A stretch of DNA of 64,000 bases from Candidula unifasciata (lineage: Eukaryota > Mollusca > Gastropoda > Stylommatophora > Geomitridae). Each line of letters opens with the position of its first letter. Position 1 is the first letter of the stretch. The stretch is taken from positions 131,231-195,230 of the forward strand of contig CAJHNH020001150.1 in the NCBI GenBank assembly GCA_905116865.2, read 5' to 3'. Positions 35,540-46,029 of the stretch are shown here, one piece after another. The translations under genes and the position numbers were made by a program. The notes beneath the pieces were generated by a model. That model saw only the letters and a program-made list of their open reading frames with translations, was not told the origin of the DNA and made no database searches.

Positions 35540-36596
35540 TTGCTAACTGATCCATACAAGCCTCACCCGTCATATGATTTTGAAGGCGACATGTCAGGAA
35601 GTGGAAAACGTTGTTTCAGGAAATCTTGGCTAACCCAGTATTCTCTATGGTTATCATATTCACCTAGGTTAAAAAGTGCTTTTTGCATTTTCTGTGTTTT
35701 ATTTCCGCAACCAGTTCAAAAAGGAATTCAAGGTGCCTTCATTACTACTCCTTCTACAAAGATTTTAATGAATGTGCCAGAAACCATACCAGCTCAGCAT
35801 GGCATCGTGGGTCTTAACAAGATGCTGAACACTTGGCGTCAACCATTAGAGATCCAAAAAAAGGGTATTATTTGTCAGATAGATAATTCCGTAAAACGAA
35901 CTATTGAAGAAAACAGAAAGAAGCTGTATCCTTTTATTTCAACAATCTTATTTTGCGGAACAAATGATTTGGCAATTCGTGGGAAAGATAGCACCAAAGG
36001 AAATGTCGAACAACTTTATACGTATCGAATTGAGGGAGGAGACAGTATTTTTTAAAAAAACCCATTTTGATACAGCTGCTGGAAATGCACGTTACACATC
36101 ACACCGAACGCAGAATGGTTTGATTAATTTGTCTGAACAAGCTTTGCGAGAAGACATTGTAAAAGCTGTTAACAATGCTGTTGGATTCTTGATCATAGCC
36201 GATGGAACAGCAGATATCTTAGGAGCAGAACAGTTATCACTGGGAGTCCGGTTTGTAGATACGTCTAGTGAGAAGGCTATGATTCGTGAGGAATTCCTTG
36301 GATTTTCTCCCCTGAAAGGTATGGACGCCGCCACGATATCTGATTGTATTATTCAACATTGCAAAACATTTAGTCTTCTCCTTAATAATCTGCTGGGTCA
36401 AGGTTATGATGGGTGCTCGACAATGGCCGGAAAAGAAAATGGTGTTCAGGCGAAAAATTCGAAGAATTTACCCCAAGGCTGCCTTTGTTCGCGGTGCCTC
36501 GCATATACTGAATCTCGATGAAAATGATCTTAATAATGTTGCATTGATACGAAATACTATTAGTACTATCAAAGCAATTATTACATTTTTTTCGTA
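35540..36596 (+). pseudogene. hAT transposase, N-terminal and DUF4371-like part
   Basis: Frames read YKPHPSYDFEGDMSGSGKRC and FRKSWLTQYSLWLSYSPRL near 35550-35680 (TTF-type zinc-finger region), then PFISTILFCGTNDLAIRGKD near 35925-35985, LIIADGTADILGAEQLSLGV near 36190-36250, EFLGFSPLKGMDAATISDCI and LLGQGYDGCSTMAGKENGVQ to about 36450. This is the DUF4371/RNase H-like part of the P52rIPK/ZMYM-type hAT group; the ADGTADI and GQGYDG blocks lie near two catalytic acidic residues. At least two frameshifts (near 35960 and 36455) interrupt it. Confidence 0.8.
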
Positions 36597-37243
36597 AAAG
36601 CCCAAAAAGGAGGTCCTCTGTCCCAAATATTCCTATTCTGTGTGAGACAAGATGGACAAGCAAGTATAAAAGTATTCAGATTTTTTCTAGTAAATTTGCC
36701 AACTGGAAACATTTTCATTGCATGCAAGTGGAAATACACGACAGGCTGCACATCAGTTACATTGTTCATCAAAGTCCAGCACGTTTTTATTTTGTCTCAA
36801 TATTATTTCTCAAGACTTGGAACCAGTTACTCAGGCTCTTCTAGCTGTTCAAGTTGATCTTCCAGAAGTCCAACTGCAAGTTCAAAACCTGCTCAGTGTA
36901 GTAAAACTTCACCGAGGTGATTCCGATAACTATTTCAGTGATATTTTTGTGAAAACACTACAACTCGCACAGAAAGTGGATATTGAGCTGATTATCCCAA
37001 GACAGAGTGGAAGACAAAAGTATCGAAGTAATCCGGGAACCATAAGTGTTGAAGAGTACTTCAAACTGTTTACATTCCATACTTAGATTCTCTAATTAAC
37101 TCAACTGAGAGTCGATTCTGTGAAGCCAACAGTGCACAATTTAACTTAGCGTTGCTACATCCTTCGAAATTGTGCAAACTGAATCGTAAAAAGTTTAACG
37201 ATATAATGTCTACTATTATTCAGATATACTACATTGATAATTT
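36597..37243 (+). pseudogene. hAT transposase, middle part
   Basis: After a stop at 36596 the reading continues in pieces: FPNIPILCETRWTS-like sequence near 36625-36670 (plus strand, shifted), DLEPVTQALLAVQVDLPEVQ near 36820-36880, VDIELIIPRQSGRQKYRSNP near 36978-37035, SVEEYFKL, and SLINSTESRFCEANSAQFNL near 37090-37150. These are ordered blocks of the same transposase family. The frame is cut at about 37244 by the SINE-like element. Confidence 0.75.
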
Positions 37244-37560
37244 TGAAACTCCTTCTTCTTCTTCTTCTTCGCGTTCACCAGCTGTACACTCTGGCGTAAA
37301 GTTCTGGTTGCTCATCCACTTCTGGACTGCAGCCATGCTCCAGAACATGAGTGTTGCGTGTGCATCCATTTTACAGATCTGACTCATTTGAATGCAGACT
37401 GTTGGTTCCTCGCCTCTCAGGCAGATGCACTCCGACTTCAAAGGAAGTTCCCCAGTTAGTCGACTCTTACGACATGCTTTTGGGGAGGCAGTGGGTCTAT
37501 TCTTGTTTTCCCCACAATAGGGCCCCGGAACCCACACGGGGGAGGGAAAACGCGAGAATG
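37244..37560 (-). mobile_element. SINE-like retroposon, copy 2
   Basis: About 280 bases match 19043-19328 in the same orientation, including the GTAAGAGTCGACTAA word, the CAGATGCACTCCGACTTCAA block and the GAAGAAGAAG tail (37248-37270 on the plus strand as CTTCTTCTTC). It interrupts the transposase just before the hATC domain, so it is younger than the hAT insertion. No clear target duplication was found. Confidence 0.85.
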
Positions 37561-37614
37561 CAGAAGTAGACAAGATTTTATCGACTTTTACCTTTTACAA
37601 AGTTTTATCTGAGT

Positions 37615-37800
37615 GTCAGGTATGTGTTACTATTTTTGCTAACATTACCAGCAACAACATGTACCGTGGAGCGATCGTTGAGAACATTACGTCGTCGTGT
37701 AAAAACATGGCTTAGATCTGCAATGTCAGATAAACGTCTGTATGGATTGTTTATGTTAAGCAATTCCAGGCCGGCAACGAAACAAATAATGATTTGACCG
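37615..37800 (+). pseudogene. hAT C-terminal dimerisation domain (hATC)
   Basis: Frame reads LTLPATTCTVERSLRRRVKT followed by WLRSAMSDKRLYGLFMLSNS, the classic hATC dimerisation block with the TTCT-ERS motif. It lies after the SINE-like insertion and closes the transposase at about 37795. Confidence 0.85.
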
Positions 37801-38149
37801 TTGCTGGCGCTACGTCGTTCGTGGTTTGTGCGATTTATGAAAGTACTTACAACGAGCCTTGGTGATATCCCCGGGAACTGCCAATATTTTTTTTGTTCAT
37901 ACTTTACTTTTAGCATATTGAAATGTTTTTTCCAAGTGAAAGCCACATATGAAGGTGAGCAATTTTTTTTTTAAATCACATAAAAAAGAAACACAAAGTT
38001 AGCACAGTGAGGTTACGGTTGAAACAAAGTAAGTGTGATTTGCGCGCCCTTTTAATTAATCAGTACCGGGGCTGCCAGATATTTGAGCTTTGACCCCAGT
38101 GAGAGTTCAAAGTTTGAGTAACTGAAAGAAAAAACAATAATAACTGGAA

Positions 38150-38640
38150 AAAAAATATTCAACTCAAATCAAAAGCATCTAGAAAAACATCTACCATAAG
38201 AAAAAAAATATTTGACTCCAAATGAAAAGCATCTAGAAAAGCATCTACCATTTAAACGTCAAAAAGACATCTAAATAAAAGGAAAAACATATGACAAGCA
38301 TCTAGAAAAGCATCTACAATTTAAACGTCAAAAAGACATCTAAATAAAAGGAAAAAACATATGAAAAGCATCTAGAAAAGCATCTACCATTTAAACGTCA
38401 AAAAGACATCTAAATGGAAGGAAAAACATATGAAAAGAATCTAGAAAAGCATCTACAATTTAAACGTCAAAAAGACATCTAAATGGAAGGAAAAACATAT
38501 GAAAAGCATCTAGAAAAGCATCTACAATTTAAACGTCAAAAAGACATCTAAATGGAAGGAAAAACATATGAAAAGCATCTAGAAATGCATCTACCATTTA
38601 AACGTCAAAAAGACATTTAAATGGAAGGAAAAACATCTAA
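38150..38640. repeat. 69-bp subterminal tandem repeat of the hAT element
   Basis: Six to seven copies of a unit with AGAAAAGCATCTACCATTTAAACG, CAAAAAGACATCTAAAT and GGAAAAACATATG; spacing of 69-70 bp at 38293, 38363 and 38432. The 506-bp element has a single copy of this segment at 8165-8235, so the array expanded in the long element. Confidence 0.9.
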
Positions 38641-38800
38641 ATGTGGATGTAAAATATCCGAAGTGGCAACACTGAACGTCATAGTAAAGGCGCGCTTTGC
38701 AAGAGCGCGCTTTTGCGATGTGAACAACTTGGATGTAGAGAAACCGCGAGAAACCACAACCTGAACACCCTAGAATTTATTGGGAATGTCTCCTGTGACG

Positions 38801-39609
38801 TCATTGTGACGTCAGGGGTACGCAAAAAATATAGTACCCAAACTCATAATCATCTAACTTCTCGACAGGAATTGTTTCTAACAGTTTCAATGGTTCACCC
38901 CCTAGATGTTTCCTGTAGACTAGTAACCATTCTGTAAGTGGTACTTCAAAGTGTTTTGCCATGTATTCAAAATTTTGTGTCCATGCCGAAATGGATTCAC
39001 CTTGGTTGAAAAATTTAACCAGACCCTGATACTTTTTAAAGGAAGGCTCAGCTGCCTTTAACTCCGCTTTTCTCATCAGTACCTCGTCATCCCTATGGGC
39101 TTCTAGCTCTTTTGCCTTTAGTTCCATTGTTAATCTCTCTTTCTGTATCTCAGTGTTACTGATTATCTTTTTGCCCCTCATCAATAACTGTGCTTTGTCT
39201 CGTTCAGCCGAAGCTGCCGACTCTTGCTGTTTCAAAGCCGCTGAGAAGTTATCTCTTTCTCTCGTACTGCTAGTTCTTGTTGTTTCAAACTGACCTCTTG
39301 CTCTTTTAACATTGCCTGGGCCTTTAGTTCCTGCTCTTTTAACATTGCCTGGGCCTTTAGTTCCTGCTCTTTTAACGCAGCCTGGGCCGCTAACTGTTTT
39401 TCTATTGTATTAGCCTCGATCATTTTGGCTTTATTTTGCGCCTCTAGTTCGAGTTTCTTCAGCTGTCTCTCGTCGGCACGATCTTGTCTCTCTCTTAACT
39501 CTGTATACTTCTTGTCAGCCCATTCTAGTGCTTTCTCACCCGTGAGCTCATGTTGTCTGGCCATTTCTAAGAAGTCGGCGAGACTAGACATCTTGTAGTA
39601 GTACAACAA
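38801..39609 (-). pseudogene. Gag-like fragment of an LTR retrotransposon
   Basis: Two overlapping minus frames (39609-39232 and 39235-38801) differ by one frameshift. The first starts MSSLADFLEMARQHELTGEK and then forms a long charged coiled coil with an 11-residue tandem repeat KEQELKAQAML at about 39300-39400 (33-bp repeats). The second ends with YQGLVKFFNQGESISAWTQN, FEYMAKHF and a WLLVYRKHLGGEPLKLLE stretch, resembling the retrotransposon gag fold. No zinc knuckle or pol follows; it is cut near 38801, close to the hAT flank. Confidence 0.65.
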
Positions 39610-39691
39610 TTACAATCAAACTGTTGCTTTGCTGACCAATAAATAAATAAACGCACAAACCAAATTATTTAAATCGCTGCAAGCACAGTTC

Positions 39692-39693
<2 letters not shown>

Positions 39694-39765
<72 letters not shown>
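39694..39765. repeat. (AT)n microsatellite
   Basis: About 36 AT dinucleotides, just upstream of the gag-like frame. Confidence 0.95.
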
Positions 39766-39767
<2 letters not shown>

Positions 39768-39769
39768 AA

Positions 39770-40826
39770 CTACACCGCTTTAACGTAGTAACTACAGAAA
39801 TGCAGTCATAATTACAAAAAAAATAAGACTGGACAATATTACAGCTCAGATAATAAAATCAGTATAATAGCAACTGTTAAAACACCTTGGATAGTAACAG
39901 CTGAAACTCAGAATAGGAATCTGAAAGGTACTCCTTAACAATTTCAGATGAGGATGGGTGATGTGTGCACTCAAAACAATACTTATATGTAATGAACGGG
40001 ATAGACAAGAATGATAGAAGAACGATGAACGGCGCCAGACCGACCCAATGGAACACCTAGGACAAGGAGAAAACCAGAAACCAACGCCACAATCAAAACC
40101 ACAATCCAACTTATCTTTTCTCCAGTCCTGGGAATATGGCTGCCCGATAAAAAACACGATGAAGCAACAATGATGATTGAGGGCGAAGGGCCTTGCTGAG
40201 GATTTCTTGGACTCTCAATCAGACACACAGCAGAACATCACATATATCACGCATTGATGCACTCCAGAAAAATACTGGTCTACCGTGTATGTCGCCCTAT
40301 CGTCGCCTATCCGTAAAGACGCACCCAATTTATAACACATTCAGTCGTTACCACTAAATACACACAGTCAAGACGCCAACATTAGACATTATTCACAAAA
40401 CAATCACAATCTAGTGCTAACAATAAATCAGACAAGACTCGATATCACTATCAAGTGTTTAGGAGTTGATTGCGCATACGATGCCACTAATTAAGGGAAC
40501 CAACCCAGCAACGCAATGAAACCAACTCAGTAGCCATATCATGAATTAAGAGACGAGCCGAAATATGTCTGCACTATGACCATAAACGAAATTACCACAA
40601 AAAACTGTTAAAAATCTATACTTTGTCAATAGTTAACCCTAGTCAGACAACACATATAATATTCTAGTAACATTCTATCTCAATCAACTACTAAGGTTGG
40701 GTTAACATCTACAGAACAACTGCCATTATGTATCAATTTGGTTCAAATCCTAACGGACGTAGCCTCCATTTTATCTGTCAAGGACCTGATATCTATATTA
40801 TTGAACTAGGGCTCGCTGTACGGCCC
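39770..40826. other. Unassigned AT-rich stretch, possible leader of the gag-like element
   Basis: No convincing reading frame or repeat. It lies between the gag-like frame and a TGTGACAG start at 40827, so it could be the untranslated leader of a minus-oriented element. No match to a common primer-binding site was found next to 40827. Confidence 0.4.
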
Positions 40827-41544
40827 TGTGACAGACAAACTATACCAAAACACACTCAACACATACACAAATGAAGCACACACATCATCTTTAATGAACA
40901 AAGAACAATATAGCCTAAAACAACCTCTACAGTTATGGACAGTCCCCTAATCCGGAACTCTCGGGCAGTGGCGGCAGTTATATTTACCTATCCACCCCGG
41001 GCCATTCCCATGGATGAACCAAAGGACACGATTCCACCTCCTGTACTGCAGCGCCAACTAGGCTACGATCTTCGCCATGCGAGACTCAGTGGCACACGCA
41101 GGGTGAGTGGTTCATGTATTAGCGGACAATGTCAACGACAGCACAAGACGCAGATTCATAATTCCCAAAAATCCAGGGACAAGAACACCTACCTAAACAT
41201 GGTACAACCCCAACACAACTGTCTTAGCATACTATCAGCACACGAGGAATAACAACAGCTAACCAATACATACGACGACAGCGTTAACACTACACAACCT
41301 ATCTGTCAATTCCTAACAAACAAAAAATACAATCTCGTCTTTCAAAATGTCCTCATCCTCGCACATACCTTTTCTCTCTCCTCGTTCAGCTCCGGTTCAA
41401 ACGTGTACCTTGCACCAGTGTTCAAGCATCTCGGGTTTTCCCCGTATCATCAAATCAACTGGCTGAGCGCTGGTGCACATTTTTGGTCCGTCAAACACCA
41501 ACATGTAGTTACACGACGTATTGTCTATACTCTGTCCCACAGGG
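40827..41544 (-). other. Possible LTR remnant
   Basis: Plus strand TGTGACAGACAAACTATACC at 40827 has the TGTGACAG form common at gypsy LTR ends, and a minus-strand ATTAAA (40890s) could be a polyadenylation signal. The second LTR, a primer site and the outer end were not found, so this rests on position beside the gag-like frame only. Confidence 0.3.
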
Positions 41545-41909
41545 CTATGACAGTTAGCCACAGGACTTGTCCTATTGTTAGCAGGATCCACCACAAGTAC
41601 TTAGTTAGCCACAGGAGCTGTCCTATTGTTAGCAGGATCCACTACAAGTACTTAGTTAGCCACATAAGCTGTCCTATTGTTAGCAGAATCTACCACAAGT
41701 ACTTAGTTAGCCACATAAGCTGTCCTATTGTTAGCAGAATCCATCACAAGTACTTAGTTAGCCATAGGAGCTGTCCTATTGTTAGCATGATCCACAACAA
41801 GTACTTAATTAGCCACAGGAGCTGTATTATTGTTAGCAGGATCCACCACAAATACTTAGCTAGCCACAGGAGCTGTCCTATTGTTAGTAGGATCCACCAC
41901 AAGTACTAG
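41545..41909. repeat. 51-bp minisatellite, seven copies
   Basis: Unit TTAGCCACAGGAGCTGTCCTATTGTTAGCAGGATCCACCACAAGTACTTAG in tandem, 51 bases, so the forward frame stays open with a 17-residue period (SHRSCPIVSRIHHKYLV). No gene features surround it. Confidence 0.9.
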
Positions 41910-42146
41910 TATTATCAGCTGTGTGTCACTGTAATCAGCTTCTTCTTCGGCAGTTCTGACAATAGTGAAGTTAAAGCTCAAAGTTAGGTACGAATTTACC
42001 ATAATAAATTATACAATCCAGTTATTTCTTTGTCTAGGGCAATTTTCGAAACATATTTTTCGTCCATTTGGAAAATTCCTAAAAAAAATTGATATGACCT
42101 AGGAATTAAGTTATTGAGAAAGAACGTTCAGTCTTTAAAGGATCGA

Positions 42147-42413
42147 CAGTTAAGTGACAATCTCTTATTCCAGCAACCAAAATGAGGATGACTGAGAGGA
42201 AACAGTTAAGTGACAATCTCTTATTCCACAGTTAAGTGACAATCTCTTATTCCACAGTTAAGTGACAATCTCTTATTCCACAGTTAAGTGACAATCTCTT
42301 ATTCCACAGTTAAGTGACAATCTCTTATTCCACAGTTAAGTGACAATCTCTTATTCCACAGTTAAGTGACAATCTCTTATTCTAGCAACCAAAATGAGGA
42401 TGACTGAGAGGAA
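42147..42413. repeat. 26-bp minisatellite bounded by a duplicated 34-bp flank
   Basis: CAGTTAAGTGACAATCTCTTATTCCA is repeated at 26-bp steps. The segment GCAACCAAAATGAGGATGACTGAGAGGAAAC occurs after the first unit (42173) and again after the last (42385), showing how the array grew from a larger duplication. Confidence 0.95.
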
Positions 42414-43204
42414 ACAAAAGAGATACTCAGTGATATTGAAAAAGACCATGGCAGTAAGAGGAGACTACAGATACCCAGGTAAAATTACTGTGGTCATTTT
42501 CTCATAACAGCACTCGTCGCTGGGTCAGCAGTAGAATGAAAGTAAACACTATCATTAGAGTCCCATAACAGCACGCACCCGTAGTTCAGCAGTAGAGTGA
42601 AAGTGACCATCATAGACTCATATAACAGCACTCGTCGTTAGGTCAACAGTAGAATGAAAGTGACCATTATAGACTCATATAACAGCACTCATCGTTAGGT
42701 CCGCAGTAGAATGAAAGTGACCATTATAGACTCATATAACAGCACCCACTGTAAGTTCGGCAGTAGAATGAAAGTGATCATTATAGTCTCATATAACAGC
42801 ACTCATCGTTAGGTCAGCAGTAGAATGAAAGTGATCATCATAGTCTCATATAACAGCACTCATCGTTAGGTCAGCAGTAGAATGAAAGTGACTATTATAG
42901 TCTCATATAACAGCACTCATCATTAGATCAGCAGTAGAATTAACATGACTGTCAAAGTCTCATATAACAGCACTCATTGTTAGGTCAGCAGTAGAATAAA
43001 CATGATCATCATAGTCTCATATAACAGCACTCATCGTTAGGTCAGCAGTAGAATGAAAGTGACTATTATAGTCTCATATAACAGCACTCATCGTTAGGTC
43101 AGCAGTAGAATAAACATGATCATCATAGTCCCATATAACAGCACTCACTGATAGGTCAGCAGCAGCATGAAAGTGTTCATTATTGTCTCATATAACAGCA
43201 CCCA

Positions 43205-43435
43205 ATGTTTCTATTGGCCAAAGGTTTTGTCTTGATATGTTGAATTTGAGGCAGTCTTGGAGAAATTATCTGTTGTCTCAGGTGCCAGTCCACATGTGCA
43301 TATGGCTGATTCGCTGATTACAAATCTTGTGTACATGTGGCTGCGAAGTCAACTGTGTCCTGTTTCTAAGACATAGAACAATAACTTGCTCTGGTCTTTT
43401 CATACAATGGTAATTATCTTGTGATGGTTTTGACG
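43205..43435 (-). pseudogene. LINE C-terminal fragment within the 57-bp array, antisense
   Basis: The minus strand gives RPEQVIVLCLRNRTQLTS, then CNQRISHMHMWTGT and FLQDCLKFN.SRQNLWP. This resembles the Cys/His C-terminal region (LRTGH...CxCG...H.L.DC) after the RNase H domain of RNH-type LINEs. One stop interrupts it. Confidence 0.6.
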
Positions 43436-43609
43436 ATTATCATTATCATCAGTGTCCCATGTAACAGCACCCACCATTAGGTCAGTAGTAGAATGACAGT
43501 GATAATTATTATCATTGTCCCATGTAACAGCACTCACCGTTACGTCGGTAGTAGAATGGCAGTGATCATTATCATCGCTGTCTTATCTAACAGCATTCAT
43601 CGTTAGGTT

Positions 43610-43860
43610 GGTAGTTGTTGTTGTTATCGATCCAGCGGCGCATGAGCTTTCGCCCTTTGGCCCAATGCCATGTAGTGGAATTTGCATGTTTTCACAAGCT
43701 GTTCTTTTCCTCCGTACAAGGTGTTCCACTTGTCTGGTCTCGGAGGGAGTAGCGTTCTTCTTGTCTCACTGAGTTTTGGGCACTCAAAGAGATGGTGTTC
43801 AACAGTTTCGTAGGGGTAGTTACATAGCTGGCACTCTGGGGAGTGTTGTGGCTGTTTAGG
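43610..43860 (-). pseudogene. Second LINE C-terminal fragment within the 57-bp array, antisense
   Basis: The minus strand gives HSPECQLCNYPYETVEHHLF then ECPKLSETRRTLLPPRPDKW, the CxxC...H....C zinc motif of a LINE C-terminus, at about 43700-43845. It differs clearly from the fragment at 43205, so two separate insertions of the same kind are implied. Confidence 0.75.
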
Positions 43861-44329
43861 TTGGTAGTAGAATGACAGTGATTATATCATAATTGTCCCA
43901 TGTAACAGCACACACCGTTAGGTCGGTAGTAGAATGAAAGTGATCATTATCATCATAGTCCCATGTAACAACACTCACCGTTAGATCGGCAGTTGAATGA
44001 AAGTGATATCATCATTGTCCCATCTAACAACACTCATCTTTCAGTCGGCAGGAGAATGACAGTGATCATTATCATCATTGTCCCATGTAACAGCACTCAC
44101 CTTTAGGTCGGTAGTAGAATGACAGTGATCATTATCATCATTGTCCCATGTAAAAGCACTCACCATTAGGTCGGCAGTAGAACGAGTGATCTTTATTATT
44201 ATTGTCCCATGTAACAGCTCCCACCGTTAGGTCCGCAGTAGAATTAAAGTGATCATTATCATCATTGTCCCAGGTAACAACACTCACCGTTAGGTCAGCA
44301 GTTGAAAGAAAGTGATCATTATTATTATT

Positions 44330-44580
44330 GTAAACTCTAGCAGAAACTCCTGGTTGTTCATCTACTTCTTATGCATTTATTGTTATATTTTAATAGCACA
44401 CTTATTTACCTTCAAAATGACATATAATTCTATAAAATATGTCGCAAATTAATATAAGTAGTTTAATTTGTATAGACATCTCCTCGATAAAAACTGTAAA
44501 CACATAGGGACTCCTTACTTGCAAAACAACAGGAATACCTGTTGACCCAGTTGGCCTATAAATAGAGAAGGCCGTGGTAG
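44330..44580. other. Insertion in the 57-bp array with a SINE-like remnant
   Basis: 44332-44375 (TAAACTCTAGCAGAAACTCC, then TGGTTGTTCATCTACTTCT) is a diverged match to the left end of the SINE-like elements at 19062 and 37285. The remaining 200 bases are AT-rich and unassigned. Confidence 0.45.
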
Positions 44581-45129
44581 AATGAAAGTGATCATTATCA
44601 TCATTGTCCCATGTAACAGCACTCGCCGTTAAGTCGGTAGTAGAATGAAAGTGATATCATCATAGTCCCATGTAACAGCACTCACCGTTAGGTCGGTAGT
44701 TGAATGAAAGTGATATAATTATTGTCCCATGTAACAGCACTCACTATTAGGTCGGCAGTAGAATGAAAGTGATCATTATGATTATAATCACTGTCCCATG
44801 TAAAAGCGCTCATGAATGTTGCCATCATAGTCCCCTGCACCAATCAAACGTGAAAATGCCGCCAGGGTTCATGTCTAAGGAAGGTCACAGTAGCCGTTGC
44901 TGGTTGCTAGGCTACGTTAGGTGTTGATGAAGCCAGGCCTGGAGCTAAACTTGTGCATTATCAGCTGTTATTTATATATTGTTCGATTATTATTAGATAC
45001 AGGCATAATACTACTGAACATTGTCTGCTTTTATACACTGTTAAATATTTGTACAGTGCTAATGAACATTGCCAATCAATTCTAGGACACTACTCGAAAC
45101 GTTCACAAACAGCTTCTGTCTGACTGCAG

Positions 45130-45259
45130 GAAACAGCTTCTTCTATCGACAACTTCATCTAGCCAGACTAGAGTTAGAGCGGCGGGCTGGAGTGGATGTT
45201 GGACTGGACATGGCAGCCAAGACGTTCTCAGGCGCCCCATTTGGTGTTGGCACAGACAG
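45130..45259 (+). CDS. Candidate exon 1 of a PG-rich/ciliary-type gene
   Basis: An acceptor-like TTCTGTCTGACTGCAG ends at 45129 and a donor AG|GTGATC follows 45259. The open frame reads NSFFYRQLHLARLELERRAG, VDVGLDMAAKTFSGAPFGVG and TDR. A second acceptor candidate, CAATCAATTCTAG at 45085, would extend it by 44 bases in frame. The exon ends in phase 2 (AG), which joins to the A at 55956 to give Arg. The APFGVGTDRF junction recalls the FG..RF blocks of sperm-tail/SHIPPO-type ciliary proteins such as CIMAP/LEXM, but the family is only a suggestion. Codon use is unlike the flanking repeats. Confidence 0.5.
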
Positions 45260-45399
45260 GTGATCATCTTTGAAATCATTTTCTATATTACGATTGATTA
45301 TCATTCACTGCATTCACTATTAAAATTATGTTTTGAATTGTGTGCAAATTCACAATCATCATGATGTAGTTGTGATAATTTATTCACATTCACTACAAT

Positions 45400-45595
45400 C
45401 ATGTTGCAGCTGTGATTTGTTCAGATTCACAACCATCCTGTTGAACCTTGTGATGTGTTCACATTCACAACTATCCTGTTGAACCTTGTGATGTGTTCAC
45501 ATTCACAACTATCCTGTTGAACCTTGTGATGTTTTCACATTCACAACTATCCTGTTGAACCTTGTGATGTGTTCACATTCAGACCATCATGTCTC
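45400..45595. repeat. 38-bp minisatellite, about five copies
   Basis: TTGAACCTTGTGATGTGTTCACATTCACAACTATCCTG repeats at 38-bp steps (45441, 45479). It lies in the intron after the 45130 exon. Confidence 0.95.
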
Positions 45596-45779
45596 ATTGC
45601 TAGTCCATATGACTAGTTCTGTTTGTGAATCTCACTACCTAAAAGCTCCTCACTTTCTCCTTCACTCTCTACTTGGCCCTTCTCTTCAAAATATAGCTCT
45701 CTAAGACCTCTTCCATTTAGTAAACGAATAATTGTAAAAAAAAAGCCAAGTACATTCATAAATGTTTAGCTCAGAACAC

Positions 45780-45990
45780 GCCTGATTATCTTTTCTGGTT
45801 GATTCACTCCAACCCTAAGAACAGCAAACAGCTAAATTTATTGCATTTGTCAAAACCTAGAATAGATCTATATAAAAAAAAGTTTGTCATATTCTGCTGC
45901 TCATTTATGGAATCATATCCCACTAGGTCTGAAAAATATGAGTGTGTAATCATTAAACAGCAAACTGTTTTAATTCATGCTTACTAGTGA
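45780..45990 (+). pseudogene. LINE C-terminal tail, jockey/CR1-like, sense
   Basis: The frame gives WLIHSNPKNSKQLNLLHLSK, PRIDLYKKKFVIFCCSF and MESYPTRSEKYE, ending at 45987. The same tail (IQSNPTNSKAIR...FSFFCCSFMEPS) is visible on the minus strand at 23840-23950 in the LINE at 23740-25110, so both are pieces of one family. Confidence 0.7.
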
Positions 45991-46029
45991 TTATGTGCCA
46001 CCATAGATGTAGTTAATAATTCATAATGC

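Larger units (their letters stand above)
34993..38674 (+). mobile_element. 3.7-kb hAT transposon, long partner of the 506-bp element
   Basis: It begins CAATGTTGACACTTTTC and ends GAAGTGGCAACACTG, degenerate forms of the 7760-8265 ends. Flanks TACGTCAT (34985-34992) and AACGTCAT (38675-38682) form an 8-bp target duplication with one mismatch. The first 120 bases are nearly those of the short element. It encodes a broken hAT transposase (35540-37230 and 37615-37800), is split by a SINE-like insertion at 37244-37560, and carries a 69-bp subterminal tandem array at 38150-38640. Confidence 0.9.
42500..44825. repeat. 57-bp minisatellite with three insertions
   Basis: Units of about 57 bp, TCTCATATAACAGCACTCAT then CGTTAGGTCAGCAGTAGAATG and AAAGTGATCATCATAG (42787, 42844). 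The right part (after 43440) uses a variant with TCCCATGTAACAGCACTCACC. The array is broken at about 43205-43435, 43610-43860 and 44330-44580. Confidence 0.9.

Noticed and set aside
38690..38720. GCGCGCTTTGCAAGAGCGCGC inverted repeat as a terminator or structured RNA
   Set aside because: It is only a short hairpin without the context of a known RNA or gene end.
41403..41909. A 168-residue repeat protein
   Set aside because: The 51-bp minisatellite is a multiple of three, so the open frame is expected; nothing else supports a gene.
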